A DNA stretch of 64,000 nt from Rhodococcus sp. B7740 (GCF_000954115.1 NZ_CP010797.1:1674001-1738000), one strand, 5' to 3'; shown: positions 36,622-46,758, counted from the stretch's first letter. The notes: generated by a model from the letters alone, not told the origin. Translations and numbers: made by a program.

Positions 36622-37332
36622 GTGCGGCAGGTCCAGCGATCGAGCCTGATATCCCAGGTGACAGCTGCACTGCGCGAGGAGATCACGTCGCAGCGATGGC
36701 CGGTGGGTACCCGGATTCCCACCGAACCCGAACTGTGCGAGATGACCGGTACCGGGCGCAACACCGTGCGCGAAGCAGTGCAGGCACTCGTCCATGCAGG
36801 CATGGTCGAACGCAGACAAGGTTCGGGCACCTTCGTCATGACGTGCTCCGACCTCGGCGGGACACTGGGTAAGTACTTCTCGGACGCCCGGCACCGCGAC
36901 GTCACCGAGCTGCGCGAAACCCTGGAGGTCACTGCGGCGGCACTCGCAGCCGACCGACGCGACAACGCCGACATCCGCGCCATGCTGGGTGCGCTGGCCG
37001 ATCGCAACGCCGCGTGGTCCGACGACACCCCGCTGGCCGATGCCGTTCGGATCGACGCACGGCTGCACCGCGCCATCGTCGCGGCCAGCCACAACGCCAT
37101 CTATCTGGAGTTCTACGATTCGCTGCTGCCGGTGATCCACGACGCCATGCGACATCACGCGATCGAGCACGACGACGATTACATCGACGAACACACCGCA
37201 CTCGTGGCGGCGGTCATCGACGGCGACGCAGCCCGTGCGATGCAGGCCGCCAGGTCACTGTTCCACGAACTCTCCGAATCGCCGGCTCGTGCGGTGGAAC
37301 TATCAGCTCGCGCAGCGGATCTCACAGAATGA
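36622..37332 (+). CDS. GntR/FadR-family transcriptional regulator
   Basis: A 236-residue regulator. The N-terminal GntR winged helix (residues 8-75) reads LREEITSQRWPVGTRIPTEPEL, then RNTVREAVQALVHAGMVERRQGSGTFV. The all-helical FCD effector domain contains the metal-binding Asp/His set (DARLHRAIVAASHN, DEHTALVAAVIDGD). It is divergent from the CynX-type transporter and likely represses it. Start GTG 36622. Its last 11 bp overlap the convergent kinase-like gene. Confidence 0.92.
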   Translation: MRQVQRSSLISQVTAALREEITSQRWPVGTRIPTEPELCEMTGTGRNTVREAVQALVHAGMVERRQGSGTFVMTCSDLGGTLGKYFSDARHRDVTELRETLEVTAAALAADRRDNADIRAMLGALADRNAAWSDDTPLADAVRIDARLHRAIVAASHNAIYLEFYDSLLPVIHDAMRHHAIEHDDDYIDEHTALVAAVIDGDAARAMQAARSLFHELSESPARAVELSARAADLTE

Positions 37333-38176
37333 GGCGCACCAGATCTGCTGTTCGCGCCAAGCCCGGGAAGGCCTCCGACGTCGATCGCGGGTGAAGCGCG
37401 TGGACTGCGAGACGAAACATCAACGCACGCAACAGCATCTGCGGCCATTCCGGGAGATCGTCCCAGCGGCCGACCAGACCGTCGTCGGCGTCACCCCAGG
37501 AAAGTGCGTCCACCACGGCCACCCCGGCAGCCCAGGGCGCGGGACGCCAGTACGGGGTGATGTCGCTGATCCCGGGGGCCTCGCTTCCGGAGAACAGAAC
37601 CGTTCCGAACAGATCGCCGTGCACCAACTGGTCGGGTGATTCGACGGGCTTGCGAAGTGTCGCAAGCTGTTTGACCAATTCCAGACTGCTCTTGCCGCCA
37701 CTGGACGACGGCTCGGGTGCGCCTGCACCGCGGGCGGAGCGTAGCGGGACCGCCTCCCAGGCAGCCCTGTCGGCAGCCACGAACACGTCCACGTCGGCCC
37801 ACGGGGCCACGGGAGGCTGAACCAGAAATCGGGGTCGCTCGAGTTGAGCGGTCGCCGCGTGCAACCGCATCGACAACGAGATCACCTCGTCGTGGCGGGG
37901 CTCCGGCTCGCCGGCGACGAACGTGTCTGCGCGCCAGCCCGACACGACGTATCGGCCGTCGGTCGAACGCACGGGACGGGCGAGACGAACCCCGTCGACG
38001 GTCAACGTCTCGCGTACCTTGGCCGACCACGCGGCTCGGGCATGGTCTGCCACCGGAGACAGGACGACATCACCCAGACGCCATCCACCGTCCCAGTCCG
38101 CACCGAGAGGTGCAGGCTCGACATCGCGCAGCCCGAACGTAGAGATCACGTGCTGAGGAGGTTCGACAGAGCTCAC
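37322..38176 (-). CDS. TIGR02569-family phosphotransferase-like protein
   Basis: A 284-residue protein of the TIGR02569 family (mycobacterial Rv3205c type), distantly related to aminoglycoside phosphotransferases. It has the HGDLFGTVLF segment in the place of the catalytic loop, and SDITPYWRPAPWAAGVAVVDALSW, a family phrase including the metal-site Asp. The physiological substrate is unknown. GTG 38176 (VSSVEPPQHV) matches relatives; the ribosome site is weak. It lies just downstream of moeZ on the same strand. Confidence 0.82.
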   Translation of the reverse strand: MSSVEPPQHVISTFGLRDVEPAPLGADWDGGWRLGDVVLSPVADHARAAWSAKVRETLTVDGVRLARPVRSTDGRYVVSGWRADTFVAGEPEPRHDEVISLSMRLHAATAQLERPRFLVQPPVAPWADVDVFVAADRAAWEAVPLRSARGAGAPEPSSSGGKSSLELVKQLATLRKPVESPDQLVHGDLFGTVLFSGSEAPGISDITPYWRPAPWAAGVAVVDALSWGDADDGLVGRWDDLPEWPQMLLRALMFRLAVHALHPRSTSEAFPGLARTADLVRLIL

Positions 38177-38234
38177 GAACGTCACGCTACCGTCGATCGC
38201 GGCACCACTGCGGACGACGCGCACACGGACCGCA

Positions 38235-39401
38235 TCAGTACATGGGCAAACCGGGATCGATCTGCTTGGCCCACTCCACTATTCCGCCGTGCAGATGGGC
38301 GGCATCGGAGAAACCGGCACCGACGAGTGCCGAGAGCACCTCCGCGGACCTGATGCCGGTTTTGCAGTAGAGCACGATGGGAATGTGCTGCGGAAGCTCC
38401 GCCATCACCGCGCCCGACAGGATTCGATCCTTGGGAATCGAACGCGCACCGTCGATGCGGACGATGTCCCACTCCACCGGCTCGCGCACGTCGATGAGGG
38501 CGATCTCGCGTCCGGACTGCATCAGTTCGTGCAGCTCCGCCGGGGTGATCGATTCTCCGGTGGATTCGGTGGCCGGGACCACTCCGCAGAATGCCTCGTA
38601 ATCGATCAGCTCGGTGATCGGCGTTCGATGCGGATCCCGAGTCAGGCCGACGGTTCGATAGTTCATCGCCAGCGCGTCGTAGATCATCAATCGACCCAGC
38701 AACGTCTCGCCGATTCCGGTGATCAGCTTGATGGCCTCGGTCACCATCACCGACCCGATCGACGCACACAGCACCCCCAGCACCCCACCTTCGGCGCACG
38801 AGGGCACCATGCCCGGCGGCGGAGCCTCGGGGTACAGATCGCGATAGTTGATGCCTGCGTCACCGGGCGCGGCGTCCCAGAACACCGACACCTGCCCCTC
38901 GAACCGGTAGATCGAACCCCACACGTACGGGATTCCGACCAGGGCGGCCGCGTCGTTGACCAGATATCGGGTGGCGAAATTGTCGGTCCCGTCGAGGACG
39001 AGGTCGTACTGCCGAAAGAGTTCGAGCGCGTTCGAGGAGTCGAGTCGAACACGGTGCAGCGCCACCTCGACGCCGTCGTTGAGTTCGAGAATCGAGTCCC
39101 TGGCGCTGTCGGCCTTCGGACGACCCACGTCGGATCGGCCGTGGATGATCTGTCGTTGCAGGTTCGACAGTTCGACATCGTCGAATTCCACGATGCCCAG
39201 GGTGCCGACACCGGCGGCTGCCAGGTAGAGCAGCGCGGGTGAACCGAGCCCCCCGGCACCGACGACGAGCACGCGTGCGTTGCGCAGTCGCTTCTGACCG
39301 TCCGTTCCCACATTGGGGATGATCAGGTGCCTGCTGTATCGGGCGACTTCCTCGGGAGTCAGTTCGCCCGCGGGTTCGACCAGAGGGGGGAGATGGACCA
39401 C
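38235..39401 (-). CDS. moeZ: MoeZ: adenylyltransferase/sulfurtransferase with rhodanese domain
   Basis: A 388-residue E1-like activating enzyme. The N-terminal ThiF/MoeB domain has VLVVGAGGLGSPALLYLAAAG, LSNLQRQIIHG and VLDGTDNFATRYLVND. A C-terminal rhodanese domain (about 285-388) has the persulphide Cys in VLYCKTGIRSAEVL. MoeZ adenylates and thiolates the C-terminal Gly-Gly of sulfur-carrier proteins for molybdopterin, thiamine, cysteine (CysO) and other pathways. GTG 39401 is the likely start. The Mo-cofactor link suits the nearby nitrate module, though this gene has the same neighbours in mycobacteria. Confidence 0.92.
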   Translation of the reverse strand: MVHLPPLVEPAGELTPEEVARYSRHLIIPNVGTDGQKRLRNARVLVVGAGGLGSPALLYLAAAGVGTLGIVEFDDVELSNLQRQIIHGRSDVGRPKADSARDSILELNDGVEVALHRVRLDSSNALELFRQYDLVLDGTDNFATRYLVNDAAALVGIPYVWGSIYRFEGQVSVFWDAAPGDAGINYRDLYPEAPPPGMVPSCAEGGVLGVLCASIGSVMVTEAIKLITGIGETLLGRLMIYDALAMNYRTVGLTRDPHRTPITELIDYEAFCGVVPATESTGESITPAELHELMQSGREIALIDVREPVEWDIVRIDGARSIPKDRILSGAVMAELPQHIPIVLYCKTGIRSAEVLSALVGAGFSDAAHLHGGIVEWAKQIDPGLPMY

Positions 39402-39494
39402 GACGCAGCGACGCTCCTCGACTCGACACGACGACCGAGTACCCGGCACGCCACGTTCGAATCTAATCCCCCGGCCCGTCCCGAACCCAGCCGA

Positions 39495-40574
39495 TCAACC
39501 TCGGGGGTAGGGCCACGGGTTGAAACGGCACGTCTTGCCGTCCATCGGAACGACTCCCGCGGGGTCCAGTCGCGCGATGTCGTCGTTGGACGTCCCGAAC
39601 GTCTGCTGCATCATCACCGGAGCGAGCCCGCCGTCGGTCTCGCACGGTTGGTGCTGTTGGTAGCCGATCGCGTGGCCGACCTCGTGATTGATCTGGTACT
39701 GGCGGTACGAGCCGATGTCGCCCTGGAACGAGATCGCCCCACGCACCCACCTCGGCTCGTTCAGCACCACTCGCTCGATGCCGGGGTTGTAACAGGAGAC
39801 CTCGAGCTGGATGTCGTAGCCACAGGCCTGGCGGATCGACAATTGCGACGTCAGCGAGATCCTGAAGTCGGGATCGCCCTGATCGATTCGACGGAATCCG
39901 AACCGTGGATCGTTCGTCCAACTCTTGGGGTTGGCGAGGGTCTGATCCACCAATCGGCCGAACGACTCGTCGCCGCCGAACCCGACCGTGTCCACGCCGT
40001 CCTCCACCTCGACCGTGTAGGTGAACACCCGCTCGGTCCCCTGACCCACCTGCTCGGTGGTGCCCGGCACGGTGTGCCACGTTCCGGCTCCCTGCACCGC
40101 GAACGGACCACCGTCGGGTAGTTCACCCGAGGAGATCGATTCCGCGAAGTTGCCGTCGGCCTGCGGCGGCACGCCGATGACTCCGGTGCCCGAGGTCGTG
40201 TCCGCACTCAGGGTGCCGAATCCAGGATCGACATTGGTGGACTGCGCCGCGGTGCCGGTGACGGGGTCACCGGTACGCACGGCATCGAACACGACGAGCG
40301 CGGTCACCACGATCAGAATCGGAACCGCGTACGCCCGCCAGCCGTACGTGGACGCGAACTTTCCGAGCTTGCTCTGTTTCCTGATATCGCGATCCGGTCT
40401 GGGACTGCGTTGCTTGACCTCGCGTTGCGTCGGGTCCCACTGCGCGCGGAGCGGTTGATGCGACCCACGACTTCCCACGGTGCGTGGGAAGTCGTCCGAC
40501 CGATCGTCGTAGCTCTCGCCGACGCCGCCCGACTGCACACCACCGCGGATACGCGGCCCGCCTCGGTCAGTCAC
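39495..40574 (-). CDS. DUF3152 membrane-anchored zincin-like protein
   Basis: A 359-residue protein (mycobacterial Rv3207c type). A basic disordered N-terminus is followed by one membrane helix (about 78-97, AYAVPILIVVTALVVF), a Thr/Ser/Gly-rich linker and an extracytoplasmic DUF3152 domain. That domain carries a zinc-protease motif QINHEVGHAIGY. Cysteines in CGYD, SCYN and QPCET may form disulphides. It is a predicted secreted metalloprotease; substrate unknown. It is divergent from the TetR gene. Confidence 0.88.
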   Translation of the reverse strand: MTDRGGPRIRGGVQSGGVGESYDDRSDDFPRTVGSRGSHQPLRAQWDPTQREVKQRSPRPDRDIRKQSKLGKFASTYGWRAYAVPILIVVTALVVFDAVRTGDPVTGTAAQSTNVDPGFGTLSADTTSGTGVIGVPPQADGNFAESISSGELPDGGPFAVQGAGTWHTVPGTTEQVGQGTERVFTYTVEVEDGVDTVGFGGDESFGRLVDQTLANPKSWTNDPRFGFRRIDQGDPDFRISLTSQLSIRQACGYDIQLEVSCYNPGIERVVLNEPRWVRGAISFQGDIGSYRQYQINHEVGHAIGYQQHQPCETDGGLAPVMMQQTFGTSNDDIARLDPAGVVPMDGKTCRFNPWPYPRG

Positions 40575-41528
<954 letters not shown>

Positions 41529-41547
41529 GGAACGGACCCACGAACGC

Positions 41548-41586
41548 AACACGCCCCTCACTCGATCCGAGTGAGGGGCGTGTTTT
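41548..41586 (+). terminator. Rho-independent terminator of the tetR gene
   Basis: A long perfect stem (41548-41564 with 41568-41584) with a very short loop, ending in TTTT on the plus strand. It lies 20 bp after the tetR stop and also faces the convergent DUF3107 gene. Confidence 0.88.
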
Positions 41587-41600
41587 CGTTCCGCGCGGTC

Positions 41601-41828
41601 TCAGGCGGTCGCGAATCCGACCTTGCGAGCATCGGACGGACCGATCTCGACGTACGACACCTTGGAAGCCTGAATCAAGAACTTGCGTCCCTTCTCGTCC
41701 TCCAACGACAGCACTCCGTCCTTACCGGCGAAGGCGGTCGATACGAGCGCTTCGACCTCGGCCGGGGACTGCGTGCTGTTCACGACGAGCTCACGGGAAC
41801 TCTCCGAAACACCGATCTTGACCTCCAC
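41601..41828 (-). CDS. DUF3107 family protein (TB9.4-like)
   Basis: A 75-residue conserved actinobacterial protein of the DUF3107 family (mycobacterial TB9.4 position). It contains VEVKIGVSESSRELVV, then VLSLEDEKGRKFLIQASKVSYVEIG. The start GTG 41828 has GGAGGT 6 bp upstream. The function is unknown; the small beta-rich fold ends in SDARKVGFA. Confidence 0.9.
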   Translation of the reverse strand: MEVKIGVSESSRELVVNSTQSPAEVEALVSTAFAGKDGVLSLEDEKGRKFLIQASKVSYVEIGPSDARKVGFATA

Positions 41829-41934
41829 GGTCAACCTCCGAACTCTCGACAACTCTGCTCACGCCAGGCTAGTGCAGAGGGGTCGCCCCGGATGCCCGAC
41901 GCCCTGTGCTGTCAGCGAACAGCGCCCAGTGCGG

Positions 41935-42666
41935 TCAGTCCAGGCCGAGTGAGGACATCCGTTCCGCATGCTGTTCCTGCATGCGATCGAACAGTGCGAC
42001 GACACCGTTGAGGTCTCCCGACGCGGTGATGACGAGATCGGTCAGCGACTCGCGGCGAGCGAGCACGAACTGCGCCTGGGTGATGGCCTCACCGAGGAGA
42101 CGACGACCCCACAGCATCAGTCGTGCCTTGTCCTGCGAGCTGGCGCGAACCCGGTCGGAGACCTCGTGCACCACGAACTCCGAGTGCCCGGTCTCGGCGA
42201 GCACGTCTCGGACGATCTCGGCCACGGCCGGGTCGAGACTGTGCGCGATCTGCCGGTAGAAATCGGCCGCGATGCCGTCACCCACGTAGGCCTTGACCAA
42301 CGACTCCAACCACGTCGACGGCGTCGTCGACTCGTGGTACTCGTCCAGAGCGCGAACGAACGGATCCATCGAGGCGTAGACATCGAGACCGCGATCCGAC
42401 AGGGCCTTCTGCAACGTCTCGAAGTGGCTCATCTCCGCAGCCGCCATGCTCGCCAGCGCGACGCGACCCTCCATGGTCGGAGCCATTCGAGCGTCCTCCG
42501 CCAGGCGATAGAACGCCGAGATCTCGCCGTAGGCGAGCACCGCGAACAGATCCGGAATGCCGGGGTGATCGTGCGCGATCGCCGGGTCGACCCGGTCCGT
42601 TTCCGGCGACTCGACGACGGTGGTGGGTGAAACAGCGGACGACGGCTCCGACGAATGGGCTCCCAT
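41935..42666 (-). CDS. ferritin-like diiron domain protein (MiaE-like)
   Basis: A 243-residue helical-bundle protein of the ferritin-like/MiaE-like group (mycobacterial Rv3210c type). It has Glu/His residues in diiron-type positions: LAYGEISAFYRLAEDA, AAAEMSHFETLQKAL, DGIAADFYRQIAH and ETGHSEFVVHEVSD. In relatives the fold supports tRNA hydroxylase or related oxygenase activity; the exact reaction here is unknown. ATG 42666 (MGAHSSEP) is chosen because the upstream part of the frame is not family-like. Confidence 0.83.
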   Translation of the reverse strand: MGAHSSEPSSAVSPTTVVESPETDRVDPAIAHDHPGIPDLFAVLAYGEISAFYRLAEDARMAPTMEGRVALASMAAAEMSHFETLQKALSDRGLDVYASMDPFVRALDEYHESTTPSTWLESLVKAYVGDGIAADFYRQIAHSLDPAVAEIVRDVLAETGHSEFVVHEVSDRVRASSQDKARLMLWGRRLLGEAITQAQFVLARRESLTDLVITASGDLNGVVALFDRMQEQHAERMSSLGLD

Positions 42667-43004
42667 GCGGCAATCGTAGTCCGGTGTCGGACCCGTCGTC
42701 TCGGCGCGCGCCGGACCTGCCACGACCTGCCGACAATGGAGAAATCCGTTCGGCAAGCTACCATGGTGCTCGATCGTCGCTCGCGGACCGATGAAACGGA
42801 CCGAAGAAGCACGCGACGGTCATCGATAATGTGTGCGCACCTGATCCGGGTCGCCTCGACAGCTTCGCCGCAGCGGACATCTCAGTCCGCGGCCGCGCTG
42901 AGGCTGACGGCGACATCACATCGGATCGAGGGCATCGACTTCGGCCGGCAATAGGCCTATGCCCTTCCTCGTGCGCACGTTCGAACACGAGGAAGGCCAG
43001 TCCC
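42667..43004 (+). other. 338-bp leader region of the DEAD-box helicase gene
   Basis: No convincing gene lies here. The right end carries a strong hairpin (42963-42996) that contains the apparent ribosome-binding site of the helicase gene, and a 10-bp palindrome ATAGGCCTAT just upstream. An ATG-initiated extension of the helicase frame from 42831 is open, but its predicted sequence looks non-coding. Confidence 0.5.
42963..42996 (+). promoter_or_regulatory. hairpin sequestering the helicase ribosome-binding site
   Basis: An 11-bp perfect inverted repeat pairs 42963-42973 with 42986-42996, with a 12-nt loop. The right arm contains GAGGAAGG, the only good Shine-Dalgarno-like sequence before the helicase frame. 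In the folded RNA this site would be closed. There is no T-tract, so it is not a terminator. Confidence 0.65.
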
Positions 43005-43052
43005 CTGAACAAGACAGTCATCGACCAAGAGTCCGACACCGGCGACACCACA

Positions 43053-44630
43053 GTGTCGGCGCACGTGGACGACACGCACGTACCTCCCACTTTCGCCGAG
43101 CTGAACGTGGACCCCACCATCGTTCGCGCGCTGTCCGAGATGGGAATCGAGCGCACCTTCGCCATTCAGGAGTTGACGCTGCCGCTCGCCATCGCGGGCG
43201 ACGACCTCATCGGTCAGGCACGCACCGGAATGGGCAAGACGTTCGGCTTCGGTGTGCCCCTGCTGCACCGACTCGCCACCGACAACTCCGGCACCTCCCC
43301 ACTGGACGGCACCCCCCGCGCCCTGGTGATCGTGCCGACGCGTGAACTGTGCGTGCAGGTCAGCTCCGACCTCGAGAACGCGTCGAAGTACCTCAGCGGC
43401 GCGAACGGCCCCGTCAAGGTGCTCTCCATCTACGGTGGCCGTCCGTACGAGGCGCAGATCAGCGCATTGCAGAACGGCGTCGACGTCGTCGTCGGCACCC
43501 CGGGCCGACTGCTCGACCTCGCCAAGCAGAACCACCTGATCCTCGGCAAGGTCGGGGTCCTGGTTCTCGACGAGGCCGACGAGATGCTCGACCTCGGGTT
43601 CCTCCCCGACATCGAACGCATCCTCGGCATGGTCCCCGACAAGCGTCAGACGATGCTGTTCTCCGCCACGATGCCCGGCCCCATCATCACTCTGGCCCGC
43701 ACCTTCCTGACGCAGCCGACGCACATCCGCGCCGAAGAGGCGGAGTCCTCGGCCGTGCACGACCGCACCGCCCAACACGTCTACCGGGCCCACGCCCTCG
43801 ACAAGGTCGAGATGGTCGCCAAGGTCCTCAAGGCCGAAGGTCGCGGCGCGACGATGGTGTTCACCCGCACCAAGCGCACCGCGCAGAAGGTCTCCGACGA
43901 GCTGGCCGAGCGCGGCTACTCGGTCGGCGCGGTCCACGGAGACCTCGGCCAGGTCCAGCGCGAGAAGGCTCTCAAGGCTTTCCGCACCGGCAAGATCGAC
44001 GTGCTGATCGCCACCGACGTCGCGGCCCGAGGAATCGACATCGACGACGTCACCCACGTCATCAACTACCAGTGCCCCGAGGACGAGAAGACCTACGTCC
44101 ACCGCATCGGCCGCACCGGCCGTGCAGGGCGCACCGGTATCGCCGTCACCCTCGTCGACTGGGACGACATCCCGCGCTGGCAGTTGATCGACAAGGCTCT
44201 GGGTCTGGGTATGCCGGATCCGGTCGAGACGTATTCGAGCTCGCCGCACCTGTTCTCCGACCTCGACATCCCCACCGATGCCACCGGCACCGTGCGCAAG
44301 GCACCGTCGCGTGCCCCGGAGAAGACGGAAGACGACGGCGAGACGAATGCCGCAGCGCCTGCGGCCGACGCGTCGTCGACGACGAAGCCGCGCCGCTCGC
44401 GCAGTCGCAGGCGCACCCGCGCAGGGCAGGACGGCGACAACGCCGCAGGCTCTGCCACCACCACGAACGAATCCACTTCCGCCTCGGATTCGGTTGCCGG
44501 ACAGTCGGATACAACCGACACAGCGACCACCGACACGGCCACCAAGACTGCCCCGCGCCGCCGTAGGCGTCGTCGCCCCAGTGGATCGTCCGCCGATGCC
44601 GGACCGTCGACTGCGAGCGCATCGGAGTAA
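43053..44630 (+). CDS. DEAD-box RNA helicase
   Basis: A DEAD-box RNA helicase with a basic C-terminal tail (RhlE-like, mycobacterial Rv3211 position). Motifs in order are FAELN...FAIQELTLP (Q motif), GQARTGMGKTFGFG (I), VPTRELCVQ (Ia), VGTPGRLLD (Ib), LVLDEADEMLD (II), LFSATMP (III), ATDVAARGIDI (V) and HRIGRTGRAGRTG (VI). The tail is rich in Arg, Ser and Thr. GTG 43053 is the conservative start; however, the only ribosome site precedes a CTG at 43005, which would add 16 residues. Translation may be limited by the hairpin at 42963-42996. Confidence 0.92.
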   Translation: MSAHVDDTHVPPTFAELNVDPTIVRALSEMGIERTFAIQELTLPLAIAGDDLIGQARTGMGKTFGFGVPLLHRLATDNSGTSPLDGTPRALVIVPTRELCVQVSSDLENASKYLSGANGPVKVLSIYGGRPYEAQISALQNGVDVVVGTPGRLLDLAKQNHLILGKVGVLVLDEADEMLDLGFLPDIERILGMVPDKRQTMLFSATMPGPIITLARTFLTQPTHIRAEEAESSAVHDRTAQHVYRAHALDKVEMVAKVLKAEGRGATMVFTRTKRTAQKVSDELAERGYSVGAVHGDLGQVQREKALKAFRTGKIDVLIATDVAARGIDIDDVTHVINYQCPEDEKTYVHRIGRTGRAGRTGIAVTLVDWDDIPRWQLIDKALGLGMPDPVETYSSSPHLFSDLDIPTDATGTVRKAPSRAPEKTEDDGETNAAAPAADASSTTKPRRSRSRRRTRAGQDGDNAAGSATTTNESTSASDSVAGQSDTTDTATTDTATKTAPRRRRRRRPSGSSADAGPSTASASE

Positions 44631-44639
44631 CCTCCCGCC

Positions 44640-45884
44640 GTGCTGGCTCCAGAACGTCGGACGAGAACCGACCTCGTCGTCGCCGCCGTCATCGCAGTGG
44701 TGGTGGTCGTTGCCGCGAGCATCGCCTGGTTCACCGGTGATGCTCGCGGAACCACATCGATCCCGGCCGAGGAGCCACTGCCTCGAGCCGAACCCGCCAC
44801 CGCGGTGCCCACGACGCTCACCGAACTGTGGCGCGCACCGAGCGCAGCGACGGACTCGACGCGAACCCCGCTTCCTGTCGTCACCGGATCCACGGTGGTC
44901 ACCGCCGACGGGGGTGCCGTCCTCGGCCGCGATCCACGGTCGGGCGAGCAATCCTGGTCGTACACACGCGATCTCCCGCTCTGCTCGGTGGTCGCGTCGT
45001 GGAACACTGCGGTCGCGGTCTACCGCGACGGCCGCGGCTGCTCTCAGGTCACCGAACTCGACGGGGCCACCGGAGACCGCAAGGCGCAGCGCACGTCCGA
45101 CGCCGACGATGCGGTCCGCCTGTCCTCCGACGGCACCTACGTGACATCGAGGGGCGACACCCGCATGGAGCTGTGGCGGTCGGACCTGGTGCGCACCCTC
45201 GAATACGGCCGAGTGGACGCCCCGGTCAATCCGGGAAGTCAGCCGAGAACCGGCTGCACATTGCTGTCCTCGGCGTCGACGAACTCACGAACGGCCGTGC
45301 TCGAACAGTGCCCGGGAGAGCCCGCCGCGCGATTGTCGCTCATCAATCCTGCCCCCAAGGACGCCAGTGAACCCGAGGAGTACGGGTCGACGGTGGTACC
45401 GGAACTCGTTCCCGAATCCGACACACCGACTGCCGGGCGGATCATCGCGATCACGGGCAGCGTTGTCGCGCTGTGGATCCCAGCGAACAACGGCGCGCCC
45501 GATCGGGTGGGACTGTACGACGACGCGGCCGCGAGAACCTCCGAATTCGCTCTCCCCGGAGGCTCCTCCCCTACCCCGAACTTCCCTGCAACGAAAGCAG
45601 GTTCGGTGCTCACCTGGTTCACCGGCGCGGGAGTCCAGGCGTTCGATTCCGACAACCTCGGCCCTCTGTGGACCGTCCCCGGAGCCCTCGGAAACGGCAC
45701 GGTCATGGCCGGACGACTCCTCGTACCCGTACCCGACGGCATATCGGTGGTCGATCTCGCCACCGGTGTCTCGACGGCCGACATTCCGGTCGACCGAGGC
45801 GATTACGACGGCCCGATACAGATGTCGGTGATCGGCGACGTGGTCGTCGAGCAACGCGGTTCCGACGTGGTCGCTCTGGGCTGA
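44640..45884 (+). CDS. membrane-anchored beta-propeller (PQQ-like) protein
   Basis: A 414-residue protein with one N-terminal membrane helix (about 11-32, LVVAAVIAVVVVVAASIAWF). An extracytoplasmic domain shows repeated beta-propeller-like blades (VVTADGGAVLGRDPRSGEQSWSYTRD and VVEQRGSDVVAL at the end). It matches the mycobacterial Rv3212 position; the function is unknown. It follows the helicase with a 9-bp gap and starts at GTG 44640, so the two probably share a transcript. Confidence 0.82.
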   Translation: MLAPERRTRTDLVVAAVIAVVVVVAASIAWFTGDARGTTSIPAEEPLPRAEPATAVPTTLTELWRAPSAATDSTRTPLPVVTGSTVVTADGGAVLGRDPRSGEQSWSYTRDLPLCSVVASWNTAVAVYRDGRGCSQVTELDGATGDRKAQRTSDADDAVRLSSDGTYVTSRGDTRMELWRSDLVRTLEYGRVDAPVNPGSQPRTGCTLLSSASTNSRTAVLEQCPGEPAARLSLINPAPKDASEPEEYGSTVVPELVPESDTPTAGRIIAITGSVVALWIPANNGAPDRVGLYDDAAARTSEFALPGGSSPTPNFPATKAGSVLTWFTGAGVQAFDSDNLGPLWTVPGALGNGTVMAGRLLVPVPDGISVVDLATGVSTADIPVDRGDYDGPIQMSVIGDVVVEQRGSDVVALG

Positions 45885-45904
45885 CTCGATCGCAGGGCTT
45901 CGTG

Positions 45905-46699
45905 CTACTCCGCCGGATCGTAGGTCTTCAGATCGGCTTCGCCGTCCCAGTGCGCCAGCAGATTCTCGGCGAGTTCTCGATAGGCCTGCGCGCCCTTGTT
46001 CTTTCGGCCCGAGAGCACCGTCGCGCCGGATGCACTGGCCTCCGCGAAGCGCACGGTCCGCGGAATCGGCGGCGCGAGCACCGGCAACGAATAGCGGTCC
46101 GAGACATCGCCGAGCACGTCCCTGCTGTGCGTGGTGCGAGCATCGAACAGTGTGGGAAGGGCACCGAGAAGCGTCAGATCGGGGTTGGTGATCTGCTGCA
46201 CCTCGGACACCGTTCGCAACAACTGACCGACCCCTCGATGCGCGAGGGTCTCGCACTGCAGGGGCACCAACACCGACTGCGCGGCGGTGAGGCCGTTGAG
46301 GGTCAGTACCCCGAGCGACGGCGGACAATCGATGACGACGACATCGAAATCCTCGAGGATCGGTGCGAGTGCCCGCTTGAGGGCGAATTCGCGACCCGCA
46401 CGCATCAGCAGCAACGCTTCCGCGCCGGCGAGATCGATCGTCGCAGGCAGCAGCACGATTCCTTCCGCGGTCTCGATCAGGACGTCCTCGACCTTCGCAT
46501 CCCCGGTCAGCACTTCGTGGACCGAGGAATCGAGCTTGTCCGGGTTGTGCCCGAGCGAGAACGTCAGGCAGCCCTGCGGGTCGAGGTCGACCACCAGGAC
46601 GCGTCGATCGAGAGCATGCAGCGCAGCCGCGAGCGAAGCCACCGTGGTGGTCTTGGCGACGCCGCCCTTCTGATTCGCTACCGCGAGAATTGTCGTCAC
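45905..46699 (-). CDS. ParA-family ATPase (Soj-like)
   Basis: A 264-residue ParA ATPase. It has the deviant Walker A AVANQKGGVAKTTTVASLA with the signature Lys residues, VLVVDLDPQGCLTF (Walker A' region) and VVVIDCPPSLGVLTLNGL (Walker B). No ParB or parS is seen nearby, so it is probably an orphan ParA for positioning of another cargo, as with mycobacterial Rv3213c. It converges with the beta-propeller gene (20-bp gap). Confidence 0.92.
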   Translation of the reverse strand: MTTILAVANQKGGVAKTTTVASLAAALHALDRRVLVVDLDPQGCLTFSLGHNPDKLDSSVHEVLTGDAKVEDVLIETAEGIVLLPATIDLAGAEALLLMRAGREFALKRALAPILEDFDVVVIDCPPSLGVLTLNGLTAAQSVLVPLQCETLAHRGVGQLLRTVSEVQQITNPDLTLLGALPTLFDARTTHSRDVLGDVSDRYSLPVLAPPIPRTVRFAEASASGATVLSGRKNKGAQAYRELAENLLAHWDGEADLKTYDPAE

Positions 46700-46758
46700 G
46701 GCCCTGATCCTTGCTTACATCGAGCCGATGAGCGAGGGTTCGGCATCTCTCGGGCGCG

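Noticed and set aside
42831-43052. Longer ATG-started N-terminus for the DEAD-box helicase (from 42831)
   Set aside because: The extra residues look non-coding and run through the hairpin and ribosome site, so they are more likely leader RNA.
42957-44951. Minus-strand open frame of about 660 codons over the DEAD-box helicase
   Set aside because: Antisense shadow of a gene with all helicase motifs in the correct order on the plus strand.
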